From the NCBI RefSeq assembly GCF_030419005.1, contig NZ_CP106952.1, positions 682,001 through 746,000 on the forward strand: a DNA stretch of 64,000 nt, given 5' to 3'. The position numbers and the translations under genes were made by a program. A model generated the notes under the pieces. The model had not been told where the DNA came from, made no database searches, and was given only the letters and a program-made list of their open reading frames with translations. Origin of the DNA: Eleftheria terrae (lineage in GTDB: Bacteria; Pseudomonadota; Gammaproteobacteria; Burkholderiales; Burkholderiaceae_C). Below, piece after piece: positions 40,301-45,845 of the stretch (positions are counted from its first letter, which is position 1; every line of letters starts with the position of its first letter).

Positions 40301-43157
40301 CTGCGTGGTGCTGGACAGCGCGCAGGCGGGCGACGCGCAGGCGCTGGCCGAGGTGGTGGAGCAGGCCGGGGTGACGCTGATGCAGGCGACGCCGGCGACC
40401 TGGCGGCTGCTGCTGGACAGCGGCTGGAGCGGGTCGGCGGGGTTGAAGGCGCTGTGCGGCGGCGAGGCGCTGGAGCGGGCCCTGGCGCAGCGGCTGCTGG
40501 CGCGGGTGGGGCAGCTGTGGAACGTGTACGGGCCGACGGAGACGACGATCTGGTCGACCGCGCAGCGGGTGCAGGCTGGCGGCGAGGGCGGGGTGCACGA
40601 GGCCATCGGGCGGCCGCTGGCGAACACGCAGGTGTATGTGCTGGACGGGCAGGGCGAGCCGGTGCCGCGGGGTGCCAGCGGCGAGCTGTACATCGGCGGC
40701 GACGGCGTGGCGCAGGGCTACTGGGGCCGGGAAGAGCTGACGCAGGAGCGCTTCGTGGCGGACCGCTTCGGCGGCGTGGCCGGGGCGAGGCTGTACCGCA
40801 CCGGGGACCTGGTGCGCTGGCGTGCGGACGGGGTGCTGGAGTTCCTGGGGCGCAACGACCACCAGGTGAAGCTGCGGGGCTACCGCATCGAGCTGGGGGA
40901 GATCGAGGCGCGGCTGGCGCAGCACCCGGGCGTGAAGCAGGCGGTGGTGGTGGCGCGCGAGGACAGTCCCGGGGAGCGGCGGCTGGTGGCGTACCACACG
41001 GCGGCGGGGTCGCAGGCGGTGGCGGCGCAGGTGCTGCGGGAGCATGTGGCGGCGGCGCTGCCGGCGTACATGGTGCCGGCGGCGTATGTGGCGCTGGCGG
41101 TGCTGCCGCAGACGCCCAACGGCAAGCTGGACCGGCGTGCGCTGCCGGCGCCGGAGGGCGAGGCCTATGTGAGGCAGGCCTACGAGGCGCCGCAGGGCGA
41201 GCTGGAGCAGGCGCTGGCGGGCCTGTGGGCCGGGCTGCTGCAGCAGCCACGCATCGGCCGGCATGACAACTTCTTCGACCTCGGCGGGCATTCCCTGCTG
41301 AGCCTCAGGCTCATCAGCCTGCTGCAACACAACGGGTTCCATCTCACCGTGAACGACGTCTTCCAACATCCCAGCCTGGCCGCGCTGGCGGGCCACCTGG
41401 CCAACGCGGGCCGGCAGCCGGCGGCCACCGCGCGCAGCGTGGCGGTGCGTGCCGGCGGCACCGAGCGGCCGCTGTTCCTGGTGCACGAGGTGCACGGCCT
41501 GGCGCTCTATGCGTCGGCGCTGGCCGAGCATGTGGATGCGGCCATCCCCATCCATGCGCTGCCGGCCGTGGCGCCCGGCGAGGCGCCGCTGCACACCCTC
41601 GAGGGCATGGCCGCCCGCCTGGTGCGGCTGATGCGCGAGGTGCAGCCGAGCGGCCCCTACCGCATCGCCGGCTGGTCCTTCGGCGGCGTGCTGGCCTACG
41701 AGATGGCGGCCCAGCTGATCGGCGACGACCAGGCCGTCGAGTTCCTCGGGTTGATCGACAGCCACTGCCCCGCGCTGGAGGCCGCCGAAGTGCGCCGCCG
41801 CCCGTTCGCTGCCGCCTCACTGCAGCAAGAGCTGCTGGAGCGTTGCCGCGAGGAGCCGGGCGCCCGCGACCCGGCGCGCCTGCAGGCCCTGGAGCGCCTG
41901 CAGGCGCAGGCCGAGCCGCTGCCGTTCGAGCAGCTGCTGCACCACTGCGAGGAACTGGGCGTGCTGCCGCCCTACCTGGCCGGCCGCGGTGCCGCCGAGG
42001 CGCGGCACCACCTGGAGCGCCTGGCGGCGCACCAGCAGGCGCTGGCCGGCTACAGCGTCGAGCCGCTGCCGCTGCAGGTGCACCTGTTCGCCGCCGAGGA
42101 TCGCAGCGACCTGCCGCCCGCGCTGGCCGAGGCGCCGGCCCTCGGCTGGACCCGGGTGCTGCGCGAGGCGCAGCTGCACCTCGTCGCCGTGCCGGGCAGC
42201 CATTTCACGATGATGCAGCCGCCGCACCTGGCGGCCCTGGGCCGGGCCCTGGCAGCGGCCCTGCCGGCCGGCGGGCGGCCGCCGCAGGCCCTGCCCGAGG
42301 CGGCCTATTCGCCGGCCCTGACGGTGCACACCGGCCGTCGCGGCCATGCGCCGCTGTTCTGCATCCCGGGGGCGGGTGACAACGTGGCCGGTTTCGCCTT
42401 CCTGGCTGGCGCGCTGGGCGACGCCTGGCCGGTGCACGGTCTGCAGCCGCGCGGCCTGGACGGCCTGCTGGTGCCGCATGCCACCGTCGAGGCCGCGGCG
42501 GCCTGCTGCCTGCGCGCGGTGGAGCGGCTGCGGCCGAGCGGCCCGCTGCACCTGCTGGGGCATTCCTTCGGCGGCTGGGTGGCCTTCGAGATGGCCCAGC
42601 GGCTGCAGGCGGCGGGGCGGCCGGTGGCGTCGCTGACCATCGTCGACAGCGAGGTGCCGGAGGGCCAGGGCACGGTGGGCCAGGAATACGACGGCGCCGG
42701 CGCGCTGCTGGAGATGGTGCGGGTGATGGAGATGGCGGCCGAGAAGCCGCTGGGCCTCGGTCGCGCCGAGCTGCAGGTGCTGGAGGACGAAGAGCGCCTG
42801 CGCCTGCTGCACGCCCGCATGGTGCGGGTGGGCCTGCTGCCCCGGCGGTCCACCGCCGACGCGCTGCGCGGGCCGGCACGCACCTTCGCGGCCGCGCTGC
42901 GCACCCGCTACCGGCCGCGCGGGCCGTATGACGGGCCGGTGCGCCTGGTGCTGGTGCAGGACGACCGCCAGGACGTGCTGGCCAACCAGCGCCGCCACCG
43001 CGAGGAGCTGGCTGGCTGGCGCCGCTGGGCGCCGGCGGCCAGCTACTGGCACGGGCCGGGCAATCACATGACGGTGCTCAAGTCCCCCCATGTCGAGGTG
43101 CTGTCCGCCTGGTGGCTGAGCGGCCTGCAGGCGGGTGCGATGGCAGAACGGAGCTGA
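28389..43157 (+). CDS. Non-ribosomal peptide synthetase, modules 10-13 with tandem thioesterases
   Basis: 4922 residues from ATG 28389, 37 nt after the previous stop; no strong Shine-Dalgarno is seen. A short charged N-terminal segment (MKSPTLKQLSAADRERLLKL) precedes the first C domain and may dock to the previous protein. Order: C (HHIVADG at 28914), A10, PCP (Ser 31560), E/C, A11, PCP (Ser 34836), E/C, A12, PCP (Ser 38091), C (HHIVTDG at 38652), A13, PCP (Ser 41292), TE1, TE2. The two terminal thioesterases mark this as the last protein of its assembly line. Such TE pairs are common in cyclic lipopeptide synthetases, where one releases or cyclises the chain and the other is thought to proofread or assist. 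Release by macrocyclisation is an inference. Confidence 0.97.
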   Translation: MKSPTLKQLSAADRERLLKLAEAVKPRRAAAVPPPLVAGPRGERVPLSFAQQRLWFLAQMEGGSQAYHLAVALRLRGRLEREALSAALGRLVDRHESLRTRFELDGEQPVQRIDPPGGGFALHEHDLRDHPQPEAELDRLRAEEAAAAFDLAAGPLVRGRLVVLADSEQVLLVTLHHIVADGWSLGVFVQELWTLYEAFRQGRPDPLPPLPLQYADHALWQRRWLAGDTLQAQAAYWRERLQGAPALLELPTDRPRPAEQRFEGASLDFVLDEQDTAALKALAQRHGVTLFMVLLAGWAVLLARLSGQDDVVVGTPVANRQRAEVEGLVGLFVNTLALRLDLSGAPATAELLQRVKARALEAQQHQQLPFEQVVEAVRPPRSLSHSPLFQTLFSWQAGGAAAASGITLPGLQVQPLASPQQTAQFDLTLTLAEAGPRLEGSLEYATALFDAATVQRHAGYLRRLLQGMAEDDGRPVHRLPLLEAGERQRLLHDWNPPPAPEPAHACLHEWVEARAVQAPDAVAVEQDGRSLSYAELNARANRLARHLVALGVGADACVALCLERSPEMVVACLAILKAGAAYVPLDPAAPRQRLATVLQDCAPRAVLTDGQAVERVGAALADTSLDPRVIDVPAEAHRWQALPAGNLARSESGAAPGRLAYVIYTSGTTGVPKGVMVEHQAVCRLVAGFCDRHGVGAGDRVLQFSSPAFDVCVEELFASLVSGATLVLRTEAWLGGAAEFWAACTRHRITLADLPVAFWSRLLQDEQAAPPACLRQLVVGGEAVSRQALAAWMGRAEPRPRLCIAYGPTEATVNATMHEPAADASDWACIGRPLPHTRIYLLDAHGEPVPPGTVGEIHIGGAQLARGYLHQPELTRERFLPDPHAGEAGARMYKTGDLARHRADGSLEFVGRNDFQVKIRGFRVELQEIEAQLARHPAVREAVVLARRDGGGEPRLVAYYTAAGEAVAPQQLRAALQDTLPDYMVPAAYVALPALPLSAGGKVDRQALPVPEPQAWGVRADDPPVGEVETRLARLWCELLQLERVGRHDNFFELGGHSLLAVSLVERMRREGLHADVRLLFASPTLAALAAALGEQGRPVVVPPNRIPAGAQDITPDMLALVQLTPAAIEAVVSSVPGGAANVQDIYPLAPLQQGILFHYLMSERGDPYLLNAQYAFDSRAQLDRYLQALRQVIARHDILRTAVWWERLPEPVQVVWRDAPLEVEEVEIDPAGADAATQLLQRFDPRRMRLDIRRAPLMKVLVAHDPAHGRWLLLLIEHHLLGDHGTLDVMQREIQACLQGEADRLPAPLPFRNFVAQARLGMSEAEHERFFREMLGDVDSPTAPYGLTDVLGDGLGIVQARQLLDATLAARLREQARALGASPAALFHVAYALVLARLSGRDDVVFGTLLLGRLSASGEADRMLGLFINTLPIRIRLGEAAVDATVRTTQRLLAELMRHEHAPLALAQRCSGVAAPAPLFSALLNYRHSVVEAGVEAERQASGGIEFLGGEERSNYPFTVDVDDLGEGFGLTAQLPVGCDPERVCALLQAAVGRLVDTLAQAPATPAAELDVLPADERHRLLHGWNADAAMPWPPQCVHELFEAQAARTPEAVALVHEGRQLSYRELDARADALAAHLGRLGVGPRALVAVCAERNVEMVVAVLATLKAGAAYVPLDPAYPPQRLAYMLEDARPAAMLLAATLPPAMDRQLRDALARGQAGAVVVDLQAGGWPAADAARCAVRARPSDLAYVMYTSGSTGAPKGVMVEHRNVCNYITALAARCGLGPHDRLLQFASLSFDASAEEIFGALLSGATLLLRTDAWLADAPQFWQLCEAHRVTVLDLPTRFWQQMSEDPAQALPPCVRLVIIAGEAVEPRALQRWLERAGHRPRLLNAYGPTETTMIVCAHEPEPGGPAPLAIGRPLANNRLYLLDGRGRPVPVGVAGEIHVGGAQVARGYLGRAALTAERFVQDPYSADAGARMYRTGDLGRWRADGLLEFLGRNDEQVKIRGFRIEPGEVEARLLQHPGVGEAVVLARPDRRGDMGLVAYYTAASSVAPAAAELQAHLAASLPEYMVPAAFVALPALPLGPSGKLDRKALPEPGADAYASGEHEAPASPLEDTLARLWAEVLKVERVGRHDDFFRLGGHSLLAISLVERLRRVGLQTDVRTLFTAPTVAGLAAVVARGQAPAPVAAARIPAHCSEIVPEMLDLVALSPAEIARVVAAVPGGAANVQDIYPLAPLQEGILFHHLMDGEGDVYLTPVAFSFDRRERLDRFLTALQWVVDRHDILRTAVLWDGLPEPVQVVWRRAPLRVAEVALDAAGGDVLAQLQARFDPRRHRIDLRRAPMMELVVAADPAHDRWLLLMLEHHLLGDHTTLEVVQQEIQAHLLGCTAELPAPVPFRDFVVQARQGVPTEEHEAFFRQMLQGVSEPTAPFDLGELPGAADTLAQGRLPLDGGLALRLRAAARQLGCSAASLCHLAWALVLGRLSGRDDVVFGTVLFGRLQGAAGSGQGLGMFINTLPLRLSLGEAGAADAARRTHALLTQLLRHEHAPLALAQRCSGIAAPAPLFTTLLNYRHGAVEPAAGEAAAEQAWAGVGFLGGEERTHYPLTLSVDDFGTLGFELTVQVRLPHEPQRLCEQMQAALGSLVAALEQAPATPLSQLDVLPAAERQALLVDWNRTAVPVPHDRCLHELIESRVARTPDAPALVQGDQVLSYAEMNAEANRLARRLRQLGVLPDARVGLCLPRGPQMAVAVLAVLKAGGAYVPLDASYPPQRLQHMLQDSAPVVLLWQCGLPDTVARVLKQGAPGATLLALDADRGQWQGEPADNLPRETVGLQPHHLAYVVYTSGSTGLPKGVAIEHRGTCNLAHIAGLDIGADSRVLQFASFSFDAFAWELVTSLSQGASLHFAPPGTVLAGEALLQALQQGGISHVTLPPAVLAGLPATATLAPVSTLVLAGEAASPALVQRWGEGRRVINAYGPSETTVCATMHRCGGPLQHSVPIGRPIANTRIYLLDGQGRPVPVGVAGEIHIGGAQLARGYLNRPELTAERFVKDPFVDDPQARMYKTGDLGRWLADGTLEFLGRNDHQVKLRGFRIELGEIEARLLQHGAVREAVVLAREDQPGDKRLVAYVTLSSEASAEALKQHLAAQLPEYMVPAAYVVLPELPLTPNGKLDRRALPQPEGAAYVSRRYEAPVGEVEATLAGLWAELLKLERVGRHDHFFELGGHSLLAVRLLSRVRLALSVELGLDELFRRATPAALAQAVQGAVRSELPPIEAGAAQAGGPVALSFAQQRLWFLAQMEGASRAYHLPLALRLEGELDRGALRRALDRIVARHAALRTRFVAGADGQPVQVVEAEDRGWPLREHDLSEAPHAVQALAQEEAQQDFELERGPLVRGRLVKLGGQVHVLMLTLHHIVTDGWSMGVLLHELSALYGAYARGEGDPLAALPIQYADYAQWQRRWLGGAVQQEQLAYWRQALQGAPALLELPTDRPRPALQDHRGAQLPLALDAPLTQALRQLARRQGATLFSTMLAAYAVLLSRWSGQSEVVIGTPVANRGRAELEPLIGFFVNTLALRLDLSGAPTVGALLQQAQARTLQAQQHQDLPFDQVVEALRPPRSLAHSPVFQVSFNWQAAEQGSGGIDSPALPGLAVQLLGNASASTAFDLTLDLAETADGGIHGVIEYATALFDAASIQALAERLACLLQAMVADEACTVDRLPLLPAAERRQLLQEWNQTQAAYPRQQSLHGLIEAQARRTPQSVALVHGSRSLSYAALDEQSGRLATQLRRLGVQAGERVAICVERGVEMVVGLLAVLKAGAAYVPLDPAYPAERLQWMCEDSRPRVLLTQATVAEGLRRQVQAVLPQDATVLDLQGDAGRWAEAPVLVAGPLEPEALAYVIYTSGSTGRPKGVMVRHRGVVNLLWSMREALQVQQQDRVLALTTLAFDIAALELYLPLVSGGRCVVLDSAQAGDAQALAEVVEQAGVTLMQATPATWRLLLDSGWSGSAGLKALCGGEALERALAQRLLARVGQLWNVYGPTETTIWSTAQRVQAGGEGGVHEAIGRPLANTQVYVLDGQGEPVPRGASGELYIGGDGVAQGYWGREELTQERFVADRFGGVAGARLYRTGDLVRWRADGVLEFLGRNDHQVKLRGYRIELGEIEARLAQHPGVKQAVVVAREDSPGERRLVAYHTAAGSQAVAAQVLREHVAAALPAYMVPAAYVALAVLPQTPNGKLDRRALPAPEGEAYVRQAYEAPQGELEQALAGLWAGLLQQPRIGRHDNFFDLGGHSLLSLRLISLLQHNGFHLTVNDVFQHPSLAALAGHLANAGRQPAATARSVAVRAGGTERPLFLVHEVHGLALYASALAEHVDAAIPIHALPAVAPGEAPLHTLEGMAARLVRLMREVQPSGPYRIAGWSFGGVLAYEMAAQLIGDDQAVEFLGLIDSHCPALEAAEVRRRPFAAASLQQELLERCREEPGARDPARLQALERLQAQAEPLPFEQLLHHCEELGVLPPYLAGRGAAEARHHLERLAAHQQALAGYSVEPLPLQVHLFAAEDRSDLPPALAEAPALGWTRVLREAQLHLVAVPGSHFTMMQPPHLAALGRALAAALPAGGRPPQALPEAAYSPALTVHTGRRGHAPLFCIPGAGDNVAGFAFLAGALGDAWPVHGLQPRGLDGLLVPHATVEAAAACCLRAVERLRPSGPLHLLGHSFGGWVAFEMAQRLQAAGRPVASLTIVDSEVPEGQGTVGQEYDGAGALLEMVRVMEMAAEKPLGLGRAELQVLEDEERLRLLHARMVRVGLLPRRSTADALRGPARTFAAALRTRYRPRGPYDGPVRLVLVQDDRQDVLANQRRHREELAGWRRWAPAASYWHGPGNHMTVLKSPHVEVLSAWWLSGLQAGAMAERS
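28520..31660 (+). other. Module 10: C-A-PCP, substrate unassigned
   Basis: An ordinary C domain follows Gly. The A pocket reads D-V-E-D-V-G-A-V-N-K; Glu at 239 and Asp at 278 could favour a basic residue, but I have no firm match. Core A3 is TSGTTG. Carrier Ser is at 31560. An E/C with an altered motif follows. Confidence 0.65.
31800..34930 (+). other. Module 11: E/C-A-PCP, substrate unassigned
   Basis: The E/C entrance motif reads LQQGILFHYLMSERGD: Gln replaces Glu and Tyr replaces the second His of the extended motif (31863-31889). The core EHHLLGDH is intact at 32220. The A pocket reads D-A-E-D-I-A-A-M-I-K, the same acidic type as modules 7 and 10. Carrier Ser is at 34836. An E/C follows. 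Confidence 0.65.
35080..38200 (+). other. Module 12: E/C-A-PCP, Phe
   Basis: E/C motif HHLMDGEGD starts at 35139; the core is EHHLLGDH at 35496. The A pocket reads D-A-W-T-V-A-A-V-C-K, a standard Phe code. From 37113 on it is nearly identical to the Tyr-type domains of modules 2, 5 and D3, and only the patch carrying residues 235-239 differs. Carrier Ser is at 38091. An ordinary C follows, so L-Phe is predicted. Confidence 0.8.
36540..37990 (+). repeat. Aromatic A-domain core, copy in module 12 with swapped pocket patch
   Basis: Shares the family sequence on both sides but carries a different stretch at about 36965-37112, which includes FDAFAWEL in place of FDAWVSEW. Confidence 0.88.
37521..38921 (+). 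repeat. A-tail/PCP/C-head block, copy 1 (1401 bp)
   Basis: Matches 58606-60006 at a constant offset of 21085. It covers the end of A12, PCP12 and the first half of the following C domain, ending at CAGGACCACCGTGGCGCC. I count fewer than a dozen differences, so modules 12/13 and D2/D3 share a recently exchanged junction. Confidence 0.93.
38260..41400 (+). other. Module 13: C-A-PCP, Gly
   Basis: C domain with HHIVTDG at 38652-38672. The A domain has the Gly pocket D-I-L-Q-L-G-V-I-W-K and duplicates module 9. Carrier Ser is at 41292. Directly after the shared CTGCTG the sequence switches to a different C-terminal PCP helix that leads into the thioesterases. Confidence 0.82.
39577..41300 (+). 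repeat. Gly A-PCP block, copy 2 (1724 bp)
   Basis: Partner of 26463-28186. Both copies use mostly G-ending codons, unlike their C-ending surroundings. The match stops within one codon of each other's module boundary, which suggests recent duplication or gene conversion. Confidence 0.95.
41400..43150 (+). other. Tandem thioesterase domains TE1-TE2
   Basis: TE1 (about 41455-42290) has the nucleophile motif GWSFGG (Ser codon 41676), a candidate Asp in LGLIDSHCP and a candidate His in PGSHFTMM. TE2 (about 42340-43130) has GHSFGG (Ser codon 42564), Asp in TIVDSE and His in PGNHMTVL. Both triads look complete, so neither appears degenerate. Confidence 0.9.
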
Positions 43158-43162
43158 CGAAC

Positions 43163-44371
43163 ATGCAAGCTTTCTACGGTGCCCGCGGGTACAAGACCTT
43201 CTCTGCGCTGCTCGGCCTGCAAGCCGGCGTGTTCGGCTGCCTGTTGCTGGCCGGCGTGCTGGCGCGTCCGGCGGCGGGCGACGGCGCCTGGCTGCAGGCC
43301 GTGCCGGCCTGGCTGGCCGCCGCCCTGGTCGCGGCCTTCATGGTCAAGGTGTGGGGCAGCCTCTGCGAAGCCGCCTTCTGCCTGCACCTGCTGCCCTGGC
43401 CCGGCCTGCTGAAGTACCAGCTGCGTCCGCTGCTGCAGCTGGCGCCGGTGGCGCTGGTGGCCACCGGCGCGCTGTCGGCGGCCGGTGCGGCGGCCTGGCT
43501 GGTGCGCACGCCCGGCATCGTGGTGGGGCTGCTCGGCTTGCTGTCGAGCCTGCTGTGCCTGCTGCAGGTGCGCATGGTGGCCGCCCAGGTGGGCCACCAC
43601 GAGGCCTTGAAGCGGCAGGAGCTGCAGCGCCTGCGCCTGCGCGACGGCGAGGCCGCCACGCAGCGGCTGGCCGACAGCCTGGCCGCGGCACAGGGCGTGC
43701 TCAGCGCCAACCCCTTCCAGATGCGCCGCGGCACGCTGCTGGCCGACCTGCCCTCGCCGGCCTGGCACGAGCGGGCCGGATTCGCCTGGGCAGCGGCCTT
43801 CGAGCAAGCCTACGAGGCCATCCGCGAGGAGGCGCTGCGGGTGTGCCGCCAGCCGCGGCTCGATCCCTATGCCTACCCCGGCGCGGTGGACGGGCAGTGG
43901 AACGTGTTCTGGCTGGTGCGTGACGACCAGGTGGTGGAGGAAGCCGAGCGCCAGTGCCCCGCCACGCTGGCCGCGCTGCGCCAGGTGCCGGGCTTTCCCT
44001 GCTTCCGCGAGGCGCACTTCTCGATCCTGCAGCCGCACAGCCGCATCCTGCCGCACTGCGACGAGTCCAACACCTGGGTGACGGCCCACCTGGGCCTGCA
44101 GATCCCGCCCGACTGCGGCCTGCGCGTGGGCCGCGAGACACGGCAGTGGAAGGAGGGCGAGTTCCTGTTCTTCGACACCTCCTACCAGCACGAGGCCTGG
44201 AACGACAGCGACACGCCCCGGGTGGTGCTGCTGTTCGACTTCCTGCACCCCGGCCTGAGCGAGACCGAGCGCGAGTTCTTCATCAAGACCAACTCGCCCG
44301 ACCTGGGCACCGATCAAGCGCCCGCCCACGACCCGCAGCTGCCCGGCCGGGAAGCCGCGCAGGGCACCTGA
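43163..44371 (+). CDS. Membrane-anchored Asp/Asn beta-hydroxylase / LpxO-like dioxygenase
   Basis: 402 residues; ATG 43163 lies 5 nt after the synthetase stop, with GGAG at 43150. The N-terminal 140 residues hold several hydrophobic stretches, so the protein is probably an inner-membrane protein, with a charged linker after them. The C-terminal part matches the Asp_Arg_Hydrox family: PHSRILPHCDES, then TAHLGLQIP and, after KEGEFLFFD, YQHEAW. The two His of AHLGL and YQHEAW correspond to the iron ligands of that family. Members hydroxylate Asp/Asn side chains (AspH) or, as LpxO, the acyl chain of lipid A. Two roles are therefore possible: beta-hydroxylation of a peptide residue such as the module 8 Asn, or hydroxylation of an acyl tail. 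The membrane anchor and the adjacent desaturase favour the second, but the sequence does not decide. Confidence 0.85.
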   Translation: MQAFYGARGYKTFSALLGLQAGVFGCLLLAGVLARPAAGDGAWLQAVPAWLAAALVAAFMVKVWGSLCEAAFCLHLLPWPGLLKYQLRPLLQLAPVALVATGALSAAGAAAWLVRTPGIVVGLLGLLSSLLCLLQVRMVAAQVGHHEALKRQELQRLRLRDGEAATQRLADSLAAAQGVLSANPFQMRRGTLLADLPSPAWHERAGFAWAAAFEQAYEAIREEALRVCRQPRLDPYAYPGAVDGQWNVFWLVRDDQVVEEAERQCPATLAALRQVPGFPCFREAHFSILQPHSRILPHCDESNTWVTAHLGLQIPPDCGLRVGRETRQWKEGEFLFFDTSYQHEAWNDSDTPRVVLLFDFLHPGLSETEREFFIKTNSPDLGTDQAPAHDPQLPGREAAQGT

Positions 44372-44392
44372 GGCACGGCGAAAGAAGGATTC

Positions 44393-45787
44393 ATGTTGGA
44401 AGCAAGGCAAGGAGCGCCCGCAGCGCCGGGCGGCATGTACGAGGCGGCCGCGGTGGCGGGCGTGGACCCCGGTGCGCCGGTGCCGCTCGCCGAGCCGCCG
44501 CTGGCCGGCCTGGGGCGGCCGTTCTGGCTGCTGTGGGTGGGCGAGAGCATCACCTCGCTGGGCACCCACCTGGTGCAGTTCGCGCTGGGTGTCTGGATCT
44601 ACCAGCACACCGGCTCGGTGTTGAGCTTTGCCGGCTCGCTGGTGGCCAGCCTGCTGCCCACGGTGCTGGTGATGCCGGTGGCCGCCAGCCTGGTGGACCG
44701 TCTGGAGCGCCGCCGCGTGATCGTGGTGGCCGACTGCGTGGCCGCCTGCATGACGCTGCTGATGATCTACCTGCTGTGGCGTGGCCAGTTGCAGGTGGTG
44801 CACCTGTATGCCTTCGCCGCGGTGGCCTCGGTGACCAACGCCTTCCAGGAGCCGGCCTACCAGGCCTCGGTGGCGGGCCTGTTGCGCGAAGACCAGCTGA
44901 CGCGCGCCACCGGCACCATGGGCATCAGCACCACCACGCTGGGCATCGTCGCGCCGACGCTGGCCGGCGCGCTGCTCGCGGTGCTCGGCCTGCCAGGGTT
45001 GATGTTGCTGGACCTGGCGGCCTTTGTGGTCGGCTCCACCTTCATCTGGCGCGCATTTGCGCTGGCCCGCGTGCCGCAGCAGGAGCGCGGCGCGGCGAGC
45101 GGCCTGAAGGCGGCGGTGCGCGATTCCTTCCGCAACCTGGCCGACACCCGGCGCTTCTTCGCCGGCTCGCCCGCGCTGAGCTGCCTGCTGCTGTATTCGG
45201 TGGCACAGACGGTGATGCTGGCCCTCGCCTCGGTCATGGCCATGCCGCTGATCCTGTCCAACCACTCGGTCCAATCGCTGGGCGGGGTGCTGACGGCGGG
45301 TGCGGCCGGCGCGCTCACCGGCAGCCTGCTGATGGCCCTGCTCGACAACCCGCGCCACCGCATCGGCGTGATCCTGCTGTGCGACACGGTGCTGGCCGCC
45401 TGCATCGCAGCCTTCGGCCTGGTGGACGGGGTGGTGGCCTATGGGGTGCTCGAGTTCGTGGCCTGCGCGGCCGGCGCCATCGTCGCCAGCTGCAGCTATG
45501 CGCTGTGGATGGGCAAGGTGCCGGCCACCCGCCACGGCAGCGTGCTGGTGCTGGTGGGCACGCTGGCGGCGGCCGGCACCTCGGTGGTGACCCTCACGGC
45601 CGCGTCGCTGGCCGAAGCCGTGCTGAAGCCGGCCCTCGCCGAGGGCGGCTGGGCGCAGGCGGTGGCGCCGTGGCTGGGGGTGCAGCAGGGCAACGAGATC
45701 GCCTTGCTGTTCGTGCTGGCCGGCGGGCTGGGCCTGCTGGTCGCCTTGGGCGGTTTTGCCTGCAAGCCGCTGCGCAGCTTGCGGTGA
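44393..45787 (+). CDS. MFS exporter, EntS-like
   Basis: 464 residues. ATG 44393 is preceded by AGAAGGA at 44383. After a 40-residue Ala/Pro-rich cytoplasmic start come about 12 hydrophobic segments, with the loop DRLERRRVIVVAD typical of the MFS A-motif. The family of small-peptide exporters that includes the enterobactin exporter EntS has this form and is common in NRPS clusters. It probably moves the peptide across the inner membrane by proton antiport. It lies 21 nt after the dioxygenase gene and is followed by a GC hairpin. Confidence 0.85.
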   Translation: MLEARQGAPAAPGGMYEAAAVAGVDPGAPVPLAEPPLAGLGRPFWLLWVGESITSLGTHLVQFALGVWIYQHTGSVLSFAGSLVASLLPTVLVMPVAASLVDRLERRRVIVVADCVAACMTLLMIYLLWRGQLQVVHLYAFAAVASVTNAFQEPAYQASVAGLLREDQLTRATGTMGISTTTLGIVAPTLAGALLAVLGLPGLMLLDLAAFVVGSTFIWRAFALARVPQQERGAASGLKAAVRDSFRNLADTRRFFAGSPALSCLLLYSVAQTVMLALASVMAMPLILSNHSVQSLGGVLTAGAAGALTGSLLMALLDNPRHRIGVILLCDTVLAACIAAFGLVDGVVAYGVLEFVACAAGAIVASCSYALWMGKVPATRHGSVLVLVGTLAAAGTSVVTLTAASLAEAVLKPALAEGGWAQAVAPWLGVQQGNEIALLFVLAGGLGLLVALGGFACKPLRSLR

Positions 45788-45793
45788 ATGGGC

Positions 45794-45814
45794 GCCGGCC
45801 GCCTGGCGGCCGGC
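45794..45814. other. GC-rich perfect inverted repeat downstream of the MFS gene
   Basis: GCCGGCCGCC, one base, GGCGGCCGGC. As RNA it would form an 8-bp GC stem with a five-base loop just after the MFS stop. There is no U-tract, so it may stabilise mRNA or attenuate rather than terminate. Confidence 0.45.
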
Positions 45815-45845
45815 CGAGCTTGACAGTCTTGGAAGGGGCAGATCG

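Noticed and set aside
26463..41300. Insertion sequence or transposon explaining the duplicated blocks
   Set aside because: No transposase, terminal inverted repeats or target duplications are seen; the repeats are purely NRPS coding sequence in direct orientation.
45820..45825. TTGACA resembling a -35 promoter box before the NTF2-fold gene
   Set aside because: No -10-like sequence lies at proper spacing; the region 17 nt downstream is already at the start codon. The operon continues through.
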